Below the pieces are notes generated by a model that did not search any database, had not been told where the DNA came from, and worked only from the letters and a program-made list of their open reading frames with translations. From an uncultured Pseudobutyrivibrio sp. (GTDB lineage Bacteria; Bacillota; Clostridia; Lachnospirales; Lachnospiraceae): a DNA stretch of 64,000 bases. Location: contig URCQ01000008.1 in assembly GCA_900546435.1 (NCBI GenBank), forward strand, positions 1-64,000. The letters run 5' to 3'. Both the position numbers and the translations under genes were made by a program. Shown here piece by piece: positions 1 through 7,309 of this stretch (the first letter of the stretch is position 1; the number at the start of each line of letters is the position of its first letter).

Positions 1-38
1 TCATTATGGTTTTAATGCGGTTTGTAAGGAGAAACAAT

Positions 39-356
39 ATGATTGGGTTTGTTATATGGTCACTTTTGGGAGTGTTTATAATTGGATTAGGAATAAAAGA
101 TATGTTTTCTAAGAATCCCGTTGGATTCTGGGCTAATACCGAAACAATAAAAGTAAAAGATGTTAAAGGTTACAATCGTGCGAGCGGACTATTGTTTATA
201 ATCTATGGAATCATTTTTGTTATATTAGGAATTCCGCTGTTAGATGGTCAAAATACACCATACGTTCTGTTGTCGGTTATTGGTGTGATGGTGGAAACAA
301 TTGTAATTATGGCTGCTTATAGTTTAGTTATCGTTAAAAAGTATGAAGAGAAGTAA
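39..356 (+). CDS. Small membrane protein, DUF3784-like
   Basis: Encodes about 105 residues with three hydrophobic stretches (roughly residues 2-20, 49-66 and 74-97) separated by a charged segment containing KVKDVKGYNRASG. The size and pattern resemble the DUF3784 family of small clostridial membrane proteins, whose function is unknown. I chose the ATG at 39 because AAGGAG lies at 26-31 with good spacing; an upstream in-frame ATG at position 6 has no visible ribosome site and is near the window edge. It runs toward the CPBP gene 28 bp downstream and may share its transcript. The family assignment is by overall look only. Confidence 0.6.
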   Translation: MIGFVIWSLLGVFIIGLGIKDMFSKNPVGFWANTETIKVKDVKGYNRASGLLFIIYGIIFVILGIPLLDGQNTPYVLLSVIGVMVETIVIMAAYSLVIVKKYEEK

Positions 357-384
357 ATAACTTTGAAGTTGCAAGGAGGAAATT

Positions 385-1410
385 ATGAAATTTATGCAAA
401 TAGAGAAAAAACAGCTATTGATCTATGTGATTATAGCATACGGAATCACATATGTAATGGGACTTCTGATGTGGTATAGCTATGGAAAAGGTCTTGATCT
501 CAGCGCTTTTCCAAATGCGCAGATGCTGTATCCAGCAGCAGGTGTGATGATGGCTTATTTAATTACCAAAAAAGGAGATAAAAATCTTCCAACGGCTTTT
601 TTCATATTCTTTGTAGCTCTCACGGCGGTGCTGGTTGTCTGCACGGCGGCTTCTGTTCTGGCTCCCCAAAATAGAGATCTGATGAGCATGCCATATTCTC
701 AGTGGGCACCGATCATGGAGTACGTTATAATAGGTGGCAGCGTTATTTTCTGGATTCTTCTTCTGCAATCCGGTAAAGAAAAGCGCAGATCCTATGGACT
801 GAACAGCGAACATTGGAATATATCTATTCGTATGATCCTGTTGTTTGTTGGATTATATCTTCTCAGATTTGTGATTGCCTGTGCTCTGAGCGGCCAGCTT
901 TCTGAATTTGGCAAAATAATGGCAAATCCTACTACCTGGATCATATTTTTTACTGTTTTGGTAAACTTTTTCCTGTCAGTAGTGGCATTCTTTGGAGAAG
1001 AATACGGATGGAGATATTATCTTCAGCCTCTTCTTCAGAAAAAATTTGGACTAAAAGGCGGTGTAATCCTTTTGGGCTGTGTGTGGGCTGTATGGCATCT
1101 GCCAATAGACTTCTTCTATTACACTACGCCGGATATGGGGCTGGCGGCTTTGGCAAGCCAGTTTGTTACCTGTATTTCACTGGGGATTTTTATGGCATAT
1201 ACTTATATGAAAACCCAGAATATCTGGGTCCCGATAATTATTCATTTTTTGAATAATAATATGGTGGTAGTTTTTTCAGGAACGTACTCTGCGGATGTAC
1301 TTCAGAATCAGCAAATCCACTGGGGAGATATTCCTGTGGCACTGGTAATGAATCTGCTGATCTTTGGATGGGTGATCTTTCTGAAGCCATTTAAGGAGAA
1401 AAAAGCATAA
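385..1410 (+). CDS. CPBP family intramembrane metalloprotease
   Basis: A 341-residue polytopic membrane protein with the hallmarks of the CPBP (CAAX protease and bacteriocin-processing) family, Abi/Rce1 type. The motif with paired glutamates and arginine, GEEYGWR, is at residues 204-210. A second motif with histidine, WAVWHLP, is at 234-240, and a third with histidine and asparagine, IHFLNN, is near 286-291. These residues form the intramembrane active site in the family. About eight hydrophobic segments are visible. The ribosome site AAGGAGGA sits just before the ATG. Family members process prenylated or bacteriocin-like peptides or regulators; no substrate is evident here, and the neighbours give no clue. 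Confidence 0.9.
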   Translation: MKFMQIEKKQLLIYVIIAYGITYVMGLLMWYSYGKGLDLSAFPNAQMLYPAAGVMMAYLITKKGDKNLPTAFFIFFVALTAVLVVCTAASVLAPQNRDLMSMPYSQWAPIMEYVIIGGSVIFWILLLQSGKEKRRSYGLNSEHWNISIRMILLFVGLYLLRFVIACALSGQLSEFGKIMANPTTWIIFFTVLVNFFLSVVAFFGEEYGWRYYLQPLLQKKFGLKGGVILLGCVWAVWHLPIDFFYYTTPDMGLAALASQFVTCISLGIFMAYTYMKTQNIWVPIIIHFLNNNMVVVFSGTYSADVLQNQQIHWGDIPVALVMNLLIFGWVIFLKPFKEKKA

Positions 1411-1416
1411 TATTGA

Positions 1417-1530
1417 ATTCATTCAAATGATTTAGAACAATTTGCAGGAGTACCTGCATTTTTAGGAATAGTAATTTTAATTTCATGTATTGCAGATTGG
1501 ATGATATTTGCAAAAATTGAAGTGGCATAA
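1417..1530 (+). pseudogene. C-terminal remnant of a membrane protein gene
   Basis: After an in-frame TGA at 1414-1416 the frame is open for 37 codons and reads like the end of a membrane protein: a hydrophobic run (VPAFLGIVILISCIADW) followed by KIEVA and a TAA stop. The only ATG in frame is nine codons from the end, and there is no ribosome site at a sensible place. It therefore looks like the tail of a gene whose 5' part has been lost, not like a functional small gene. The parent family cannot be named. Confidence 0.4.
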
Positions 1531-1676
1531 CTTATAATAGGTTAATCATAATTGTAATCAAAAATCAATGTCCATTCTGTGGCAAATCATTAAGGGTTGT
1601 ACCTATAAATAGTGAAGAATATTGTCCACACTGTGGTTGTAAAATAGAACAGGAGCATAAGAAAATTTCAGTTTAA
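1521..1676 (+). pseudogene. Zinc-ribbon fragment without a start codon
   Basis: The frame from 1521 to the TAA at 1674-1676 carries a clean zinc-ribbon signature, CPFCGK at 1569-1586 and CPHCGC at 1623-1640, with the two cysteine pairs 15 residues apart. No ATG, GTG or TTG lies in frame upstream before the stop at 1518-1520; only ATT or ATA could serve. It overlaps the end of the preceding remnant by a few bases. It is either a decayed zinc-ribbon gene or one using a very rare start. Four intact cysteines suggest decay is recent. Confidence 0.4.
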
Positions 1677-1730
1677 TACGCATAATAGTATTGTTCTATT
1701 ATAAAAATTGATAATATAGCATATAATAAA

Positions 1731-1760
1731 GGAACCTCAGAGTGCCAGCTCCGAGGTTCC
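1731..1760 (-). terminator. Hairpin 1 of a twin-hairpin element, terminator-like on the minus strand
   Basis: GGAACCTC (1731-1738) pairs with GAGGTTCC (1753-1760); inside, GAG pairs with CTC around the loop TGCCAG. On the minus strand the stem is followed by TTTATTATA, so it can end a leftward transcript covering the hydrophobic peptide at 1801-1893. Its apical part has the same design as the hairpin at 1897-1926. Confidence 0.55.
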
Positions 1761-1800
1761 TAAGTTCGTTACGGAGAACTACACCGTCAGGTTAGTGCTG

Positions 1801-1893
1801 TCATTCATCTCCGTCCAACCATTTGCAAATGTAGTAGCCAGCTACAGATGCCAATACGGAGATAAGAAAAGTTAGTATGATTCTAAGGGAGTC
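1801..1893 (-). CDS. Short hydrophobic peptide, type I toxin-like (start unresolved)
   Basis: On the minus strand a frame ending in TGA at 1801-1803 encodes roughly 30 residues: a hydrophobic helix (about LRIILTFLISVLASVAGYY) followed by a short polar tail ICKWLDGDE. One transmembrane helix with a charged, tryptophan-containing end is the typical look of type I toxin peptides in Firmicutes. No ATG, GTG or TTG is in frame between the peptide and the upstream stop at 1927-1929; a CTG at 1912-1914 is the nearest candidate, so this copy may be decayed. It is bracketed by two similar hairpins whose T-runs point in opposite directions, as expected for a toxin mRNA overlapped by an antisense RNA. 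The toxin assignment is inference. Confidence 0.35.
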   Translation of the reverse strand, partial: DSLRIILTFLISVLASVAGYYICKWLDGDE

Positions 1894-1896
1894 TAG

Positions 1897-1928
1897 AAAG
1901 ACCTGGAGTGTCAGCTCTAGGTCTTTTT
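1897..1928 (+). terminator. Hairpin 2 of the twin-hairpin element, terminator-like on the plus strand
   Basis: AAAGACCT (1897-1904) pairs with AGGTCTTT (1919-1926); inside, GAG pairs with CTC around TGTCAG. The stem ends in a T-run on the plus strand (1922-1928). It shares stem length, a one-base internal mismatch and the loop design with the hairpin at 1731-1760. Confidence 0.55.
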
Positions 1929-1961
1929 ATGTTTTACACGTAAAGCAAGAAAAGAATTGCT

Positions 1962-1993
1962 GTTTACCTTGAGTTTACCTTCGTTTATATAAT
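1962..1993 (+). promoter_or_regulatory. Direct-repeat activator site and -10 box of the dehydrogenase/two-component operon
   Basis: GTTTACC at 1962-1968, GTTTACC at 1973-1979 and GTTTATA at 1983-1989 form direct repeats with periods of 11 and 10 bases. TATAAT follows at 1988-1993, eight bases after the second repeat, and no good -35 box is present. TTTACC-N5-TTTACC in the -35 position is the usual layout of a site for an OmpR/PhoB-type response regulator, and the operon it precedes encodes one (4232-4936). Autoregulation is therefore likely but inferred. Confidence 0.6.
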
Positions 1994-2055
1994 GAAACAT
2001 GTTGGATGCAATCATTTTGAGAAGTAAAGACGAAGGCGACAAAAAGGAGAAAAAC

Positions 2056-3069
2056 ATGAAAAACAGAAAATATTTAGTGACAGGAGCGACCGGATTTTTA
2101 GGAGGTACCATTTGCAGACAGTTGATTGAACAAGGAGAAAGTGTTCGCGCATTTGCATTGCCAAATGATAAGGCAATACAATTTATTCCGGAAGGTGTAG
2201 AAATTTGTGAGGGCGATCTGTGTGATATGGAAGCATTGGAGCGTTTTTTTACAGTAGAAGAAGGCATAGAGACGATTGTTTTACATATTGCAAGTATCGT
2301 TACGGTGGCTCCAGATTATAATCCGGTTGTTATGAATGTAAATGTAGGGGGAACAAAAAATATCATTAAGTGTTGCCTGGAACATAAAGAATGTCAAAAA
2401 TTAGTATATTGTAGTAGCACGGGTGCAATTCCTGAGACAAAAAAGGGCGCAAAGATCCGCGAGGTAAGATATTTTGATGAAGATCAGGTGGTTGGTTGTT
2501 ATAGCCGGTCGAAAGCTCTTGCAACACAGGCTGTATTAGATGCAGCTAATATTGAGGGACTCAATGCGTGTGTGGTACATCCAAGTGGTATTTTGGGTCC
2601 AGAAGATTTTGCAGTGGGCGAAACGACAAAGACGCTCATTGATATTGTAAAAGGTGCTATGCCAATGGGAATTGATGGAACGTTTAACCTTTGTGATGTA
2701 AGAGATCTTGCGGCAGGTACAATAGCAGCAGCAGAAAAAGGCAGAAAAGGTGAGTGTTATATTCTAGGGAATGAAGTGGTTTCTTTCCGGGATTTTGCCA
2801 ATATGCTGGTAAAAGAGACAGGTTGTAAGCCGGTGAAAACATTTCTTCCATTAGGGATTGCAAATAGTATCGCTTCCATTTTGGAAAGGAAAGCAAAAAA
2901 ATCAGGAAAACAGCCATTGATGACAACATTTTCTGTGTACAATCTTGCAAGAAATAATACGTTTGATTCAAGCAAAGCAAAAAATGAATTGGGTTACACG
3001 ACACGTCCTTATGAAGAAACGATTCGTGATGAAGTTCGTTGGCTAAAAGAATCAGGAAAAATTGCCTAA
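2056..3069 (+). CDS. NAD-dependent epimerase/dehydratase family protein (extended SDR)
   Basis: A 337-residue extended short-chain dehydrogenase. The N-terminal nucleotide-binding motif GATGFLGG is at residues 10-17, the catalytic pair in YSRSK is Tyr149 and Lys153, and CSSTGA near 119-124 supplies the serine/threonine. The overall sequence resembles dihydroflavonol-reductase-like epimerases that act on small carbonyl or sugar-nucleotide substrates; the true substrate is unknown. The start at 2056 has AAGGAG seven bases upstream; an earlier in-frame ATG at 1999 lacks one. It is the first gene of an operon with a histidine kinase, a response regulator and a second dehydrogenase, and its promoter carries repeats that suit that regulator. 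Confidence 0.88.
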   Translation: MKNRKYLVTGATGFLGGTICRQLIEQGESVRAFALPNDKAIQFIPEGVEICEGDLCDMEALERFFTVEEGIETIVLHIASIVTVAPDYNPVVMNVNVGGTKNIIKCCLEHKECQKLVYCSSTGAIPETKKGAKIREVRYFDEDQVVGCYSRSKALATQAVLDAANIEGLNACVVHPSGILGPEDFAVGETTKTLIDIVKGAMPMGIDGTFNLCDVRDLAAGTIAAAEKGRKGECYILGNEVVSFRDFANMLVKETGCKPVKTFLPLGIANSIASILERKAKKSGKQPLMTTFSVYNLARNNTFDSSKAKNELGYTTRPYEETIRDEVRWLKESGKIA

Positions 3070-3146
3070 AACAGATAGGCAAAAGGTATATTTCGTTTTA
3101 AAATACATAAAGGAATATGATTGTAAAATAGGAGCTCGGAGGAAAC

Positions 3147-4193
3147 ATGAAAAAATATCCAAAACCAGATAATCAGAGATTACCCAATTACTTTGCGTTA
3201 GTCGCAATTGTGCCAGCGATACTTTCTATTATAGCTTATGAATTTATAGAATATTGCAGGGTGTTTGTTTTGCCGGAAACGTGGAGAAGGAACTTTTTAT
3301 ATGGGCTTGGAATGTTGATACCGATGGCTCTGATGACGGAATTGGTTACATTCTTTTTTTCCTGTATATTATCAAAACGTATTAACAAAATAGCTGAAGC
3401 AATGCAAAAGGTAGCACAGGGAGATTTCTCTATAGAATTAAAGCCGGAAAAGTTAAAGCCATTTCGAGACATTGCCATTGATTTTAATAAAATGACCAAT
3501 GAACTTCGCGGCGTGGAGACGTTACGCAAAGATTTTATCAACGATTTCTCCCACGAGTTTAAAACGCCGATTAGTTCGATCAACGGCTTTGCGAAGCTTT
3601 TACTGGAAACAGATGTTTCAGAAGAAGATCGGCGAGCGTATTTAGAGATTATTGCAGAAGAATCGGAACGCTTGGCAACGTTAGCAGGAAATACAATGAT
3701 GTTGTCAAAACTTGAAAATCAGACGATACTTTCCGAAACGGAAGATTATAGACTAGACAAGCAGATACGGCAGAATATCATTTTACTATCCAATGCCTGG
3801 GAAGAGAAGAAAATACAAATGGATGTCGATTTAGAAGAAATAACCTACCATGGGAATGCAGATCTGATGTCTCATGTCTGGATGAATCTTTTAAACAATG
3901 CAATTAAATTTACGCCGAAACATGGAATAATTACAGTATCTATGGCAAAAAAAGAAGATGAAATCAAAATATGTTTTGCAGATACAGGGATTGGTATGTC
4001 AGAAGAAGACAGAAAACGAATTTTCCAAAAATATTATCAGGCAGACGCATCTCACGCAACCAAAGGAATGGGGCTGGGGCTATCCATTGTCTACCGCATT
4101 ATTGAAATGTGTGAGGGAACGATTACCGTAGACAGTACACCAGGGGAAGGCAGTAGTTTTACCATTACTCTGCCAGCTTATAACAGCATTTGA
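3147..4193 (+). CDS. Sensor histidine kinase
   Basis: A 348-residue membrane histidine kinase. Two transmembrane segments (about residues 14-36 and 50-76) enclose only a very short external loop, followed by a HAMP region (about 76-128). The dimerisation/phosphoacceptor box NDFSHEFKTP has His136. The ATPase domain shows the N box NLLNNAIKF, the G1 box DTGIGM and the G2 box GMGLGLS. With so small an outside loop it probably senses within the membrane or through a partner, as in intramembrane-sensing kinases. The preceding gene is 77 bp away and the regulator gene follows at once. GGAGGAAAC precedes the ATG. Confidence 0.95.
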   Translation: MKKYPKPDNQRLPNYFALVAIVPAILSIIAYEFIEYCRVFVLPETWRRNFLYGLGMLIPMALMTELVTFFFSCILSKRINKIAEAMQKVAQGDFSIELKPEKLKPFRDIAIDFNKMTNELRGVETLRKDFINDFSHEFKTPISSINGFAKLLLETDVSEEDRRAYLEIIAEESERLATLAGNTMMLSKLENQTILSETEDYRLDKQIRQNIILLSNAWEEKKIQMDVDLEEITYHGNADLMSHVWMNLLNNAIKFTPKHGIITVSMAKKEDEIKICFADTGIGMSEEDRKRIFQKYYQADASHATKGMGLGLSIVYRIIEMCEGTITVDSTPGEGSSFTITLPAYNSI

Positions 4194-4231
4194 TAAAAGC
4201 AGTTACATTTGGAGTTTGTGGGAGGAGAAGA

Positions 4232-4936
4232 ATGGCAACGATTTTAGTGGTGGAAGATGATAAACATACGCGGATGCTCACCGTAGCCAGATTAAAACCG
4301 CACTATATGGTATTAGAAGCAGAAGACGGGGAAAAGGCACTGGATATTTTTTATAATCAGCATGTTGATCTGATTGTTGCAGATATTATGATGCCCAATA
4401 TGGATGGCTATGAATTGGTTCGGACGTTGCGTGCATACAAACAGGATGTCCCGGTAATTATGCTGACAGCAAAGCAAACATTCGATGATAAAAAAGCAGG
4501 ATTTGCTACGGGAATCGATGATTATATGACAAAACCGGTAAATTATGAAGAATTGCTATGGCGAATGGAAGCTTTATTGCGCAGAGCAAAAATTTATGCG
4601 GAAAAAAAGATTGAAATCGGGTCGGTAACTTTATCGGAGACTTCATATACGGTGCAACGTAAAAACGAAAGTGGTCAGATAGAACAGGTACAACTTCCCA
4701 AGAAGGAATTCGAATTGTTGTACAAATTACTGTCGTATCCCAATCAGATTTTTACAAAAGAGCAATTGTTGGAAGAAATATGGGGTTACGATACCAATAG
4801 TGACGATACGACGGTAAAAACGCATATCAGTCGTATCCGTAATCGTTTTGCAGAGTGGCAGGAGTTTTCAATCGTGACGATACGAGGGCTCGGCTATAAG
4901 GCAGAATATAAAAAAGAACACAGAGAGGAAGAATGA
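4232..4936 (+). CDS. OmpR/PhoB family response regulator
   Basis: A 234-residue response regulator. The receiver domain has the acidic pair ED near residues 8-9, phospho-acceptor Asp51 in VADIMMPNMDG, Thr/Ala at 79-80 and Lys101 in TKP. The C-terminal winged-helix DNA-binding domain (about 130-230) shows LPKKEFELL and the DDTTVKTHISRIR recognition region, ending in RGLGYK. GGAGGAGAAG precedes the ATG at 4232; the frame is open upstream, but with no better site. The stop overlaps the next ATG (ATGA). It is the partner of the kinase at 3147 and is the likely binder of the direct repeats at 1962-1989. Confidence 0.95.
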   Translation: MATILVVEDDKHTRMLTVARLKPHYMVLEAEDGEKALDIFYNQHVDLIVADIMMPNMDGYELVRTLRAYKQDVPVIMLTAKQTFDDKKAGFATGIDDYMTKPVNYEELLWRMEALLRRAKIYAEKKIEIGSVTLSETSYTVQRKNESGQIEQVQLPKKEFELLYKLLSYPNQIFTKEQLLEEIWGYDTNSDDTTVKTHISRIRNRFAEWQEFSIVTIRGLGYKAEYKKEHREEE

Positions 4937-5760
4937 ACGTGGCAGATATATGTGTAATTACAGGAGGCGGAAGCGGTATGGGACTTGCAGCCGCAAAATG
5001 CATGCCTAAGGATAAAGAAATCTTAGTAACAGGAAGAACACTGGCAAAATTAGAAAAAGCAGTTAAAGAATTAGAAGAGCAGGGGTATAAAGCATATGCA
5101 AAGACATGTGATACGTCTGATCGGGAACAGGTAAAAATACTTGCGGAATATGCGGCAAAGCTTGGAAATGTAAAAAATGTAATTAATGCAGCAGGTTTGT
5201 CGCCTTCTATGGCAGATCCTGAGCAATTGATACGCGTGAATGCATTAGGAACCGTTTATGTAAATCAGGAGTTTGCAAAGGTAATGCATGAGGGAAGTGT
5301 TATTGTTGATGTGTCGTCAAATTCAGCATATCTTCTACCAGGATTTTTAGCAAATAAGAGAACATTTGCCTTGGCAGAAACGGACGAAGCTATGTTTTTA
5401 AAAAAGATGCTTAAGTTGAGCAACATGATAAAAGATAAATACAAAGCATCAGGGTTAGCCTATGGATTGTCAAAAAAATTTGTTATATGGTATGCAGCGA
5501 AATGTGCATTTGCATATGGAGAAAGAAAAATACGAGTGGTTTCTGTGAGCCCAGGTTTGATTGCTACAGATATGGGAAATCTGGAAGTCAGCGAGGGAAA
5601 GAGCTTATTGACGACAGCTGCAGAGAAACGTATGGGGACACCAGAAGAATTAGGATATGTATTGGCAACGGTGGCAGATGAAAGAAACGGCTATTTGGCA
5701 GGGGTTGATATTCTCTGCGATGGTGGAAGCTATGTGGGGAAGGAGTTTTTAAAAGCGTAA
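4933..5760 (+). CDS. SDR family NAD(P)-dependent oxidoreductase
   Basis: A 275-residue classical short-chain dehydrogenase. The cofactor motif TGGGSGMG is at residues 10-17, NAAG at 85-88, the catalytic serine is in VDVSSNS near 126-131, and YGLSK gives Tyr177 and Lys181. About 35 extra residues lie between the serine and tyrosine motifs, longer than in most relatives, and may form a lid or substrate-specific element. The ATG overlaps the stop of the response regulator, so translation is coupled. After the gene, 25 bases nearly identical to the end of the regulator gene recur (5779-5803), suggesting this dehydrogenase arrived by insertion. Its substrate is unknown. Confidence 0.88.
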   Translation: MNVADICVITGGGSGMGLAAAKCMPKDKEILVTGRTLAKLEKAVKELEEQGYKAYAKTCDTSDREQVKILAEYAAKLGNVKNVINAAGLSPSMADPEQLIRVNALGTVYVNQEFAKVMHEGSVIVDVSSNSAYLLPGFLANKRTFALAETDEAMFLKKMLKLSNMIKDKYKASGLAYGLSKKFVIWYAAKCAFAYGERKIRVVSVSPGLIATDMGNLEVSEGKSLLTTAAEKRMGTPEELGYVLATVADERNGYLAGVDILCDGGSYVGKEFLKA

Positions 5761-5778
5761 ATTTAAATAAAAAATTTA

Positions 5779-5803
5779 GGCTTGGCTATAAGGCAGAATA
5801 TAA
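5779..5803 (+). repeat. Second copy of the 3' end of the response-regulator gene
   Basis: Positions 5779-5803 match 4887-4911 at 24 of 25 bases, sharing the run ggctataaggcagaatata. In the same frame it encodes LGYKAEY, the conserved end of the OmpR-family DNA-binding domain, followed by about 17 unrelated codons to a TAG. It is a vestige left by duplication or by insertion of the dehydrogenase gene between the copies. Confidence 0.7.
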
Positions 5804-5869
5804 CTCTTCTTTTCCTTCGGATAGTATGGTAGAATATAGCCATTACGGAAAAAACGAAGGATAGGAGTT

Positions 5870-7171
5870 ATGGAAAAAAGAAACGCAAAAGCATTACTTC
5901 CGATAGCAGTGTTTGTCGGATTATACTTAGGGTTAGGAATACTGTATGAATACGTGCTCCACATTGAAATGGGATTTTATACGATACCGGTTGTCGTTAT
6001 ATTTTTAGTTGCATTGCTGGTTGCCTGCTTTCAAAATAAAGACCTCAAGTTGAATCAAAAACTGGAAATCATGGGAAAGGGAATAGGAGATCCCAACATT
6101 ATTACCATGATTATCATATTTCTGCTTGCGGGAATTTTTGTGGGAATTGTAGGACGCTCATCAGCCAATAGTGTGGCATATTTTATTCTTTCACTGATTC
6201 CACCGCAGTTTGCAGTGGTTGTACTTTTTGCAGTAAGTTGTCTGGTATCGCTTGCGATGGGGACATCCGTTGGAACGATTACATTAATTGTGCCGATATC
6301 GATTGCAGTGGCAAGAGCATCGGGCTTTTCTCTTCCACTTTGCATTGCTTCTGTTATGAGTGGTGCTATGTTTGGGGATAACTTATCCTTTATCTCAGAT
6401 ACAACGATAGCGGCATGCAACGGTCAGGGATGTAAAATGACAGATAAATTCAAAGAGAATTTCTTTATAGCGGTTCCTGCGGCCATTGCAAGTGTTGTCA
6501 TCATTATGTGTTTATCGGTAAAAAATTACAATGGTGGGTTTATCAGAGAAGAATATAACCTTGTGCAAACAATACCATATATCCTGGTACTCATTGGCGG
6601 TATCATGGGACTCAACGTTTTTCTTGTTTTGATTCTTGGTATTGTCAGTGGTTCGCTGATTATGACGGTCACAGGTATGGTTGCACCGACGGAGTTACTG
6701 GTTCGAATGGGCGAGGGCGCGTCCGGGATGTTTGAGACTAGTATGGTAGCGATATTGGTGGCTTCCATCTGCGCGCTGATCAAAGAATACGGTGGATTTG
6801 CAGCTTTGCTTTATTGGATTAAAAAAGTATTTAAAGGCAGACGAGGTGGTTTGCTTGGCATGGGACTTTTAGTAGGTCTGATGGATATTGCTACGGCAAA
6901 TAATACCGTTGCAATTGTTATGGCAAATCCAATTGCGAAAGAGATGGCAAAAGACTATGACATCAGTAGTAGAAAAGCAGCGTCTATCTTGGATACATTC
7001 TCTTGTATCTTTCAGGGGATTATCCCTTATGGAGCGCAGATGCTGGTAGCAATTTCAGCAGCAGCAAGTCTCGGGGAAACCGTAAGCGCATTTGAAATAC
7101 TTCCGATGCTATTTTATCCATATATGTTACTTCTTAGTTCTTTGGGATTTATTTACTTTAAGAAGTCGTGA
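5870..7171 (+). CDS. NhaC family Na+/H+ antiporter
   Basis: A 433-residue protein with about eleven to twelve membrane segments, matching the NhaC antiporter family in length and sequence style. Conserved family features include MGTSVGTITLIVPI near residues 125-138, a polar SGAMFGDNLSFISDT segment near 164-178 within the membrane, and an internally similar ANNTVAIVMANPIA segment in the C-terminal half. It would exchange sodium (or a related solute with protons) across the membrane. GATAGGAG lies before the ATG. The 3' end of the two-component operon is close, so it might be a target of that system, but this is only context. The C-terminal end is followed by the lrgAB promoter. Confidence 0.85.
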   Translation: MEKRNAKALLPIAVFVGLYLGLGILYEYVLHIEMGFYTIPVVVIFLVALLVACFQNKDLKLNQKLEIMGKGIGDPNIITMIIIFLLAGIFVGIVGRSSANSVAYFILSLIPPQFAVVVLFAVSCLVSLAMGTSVGTITLIVPISIAVARASGFSLPLCIASVMSGAMFGDNLSFISDTTIAACNGQGCKMTDKFKENFFIAVPAAIASVVIIMCLSVKNYNGGFIREEYNLVQTIPYILVLIGGIMGLNVFLVLILGIVSGSLIMTVTGMVAPTELLVRMGEGASGMFETSMVAILVASICALIKEYGGFAALLYWIKKVFKGRRGGLLGMGLLVGLMDIATANNTVAIVMANPIAKEMAKDYDISSRKAASILDTFSCIFQGIIPYGAQMLVAISAAASLGETVSAFEILPMLFYPYMLLLSSLGFIYFKKS

Positions 7172-7230
7172 TAATAGAAAAATGCACAAAATAAGAGACT
7201 ACATTTTGTGAGGTTTATACATATATATTC

Positions 7231-7288
7231 TTGCAGAATAAAAAATACATCACTATAATAACTGTTGGTAACGTTACTAACAGTTATT
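7231..7288 (+). promoter_or_regulatory. lrgAB promoter overlapped by a palindrome
   Basis: TTGCAG (7231-7236), a 17-base spacer and a perfect TATAAT (7254-7259) form a strong sigma-A promoter. AATAACTGTT (7257-7266) is mirrored by AACAGTTATT (7279-7288); the core TGTTGGTAACGTTACTAACA is a 20-base palindrome with one mismatch, lying over the expected start of transcription (about 7266). This position fits an operator. A T-run after the right arm also allows it to end transcripts coming from nhaC, so a terminator role is possible too. Confidence 0.65.
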
Positions 7289-7309
7289 TTTTTATGGAAG
7301 AAGGAAAAA

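Noticed and set aside
1999..2055. In-frame upstream ATG that would lengthen the first dehydrogenase by 19 residues
   Set aside because: It lies at the likely transcription start, has no ribosome site, and would precede the conserved N-terminal strand with unrelated sequence.
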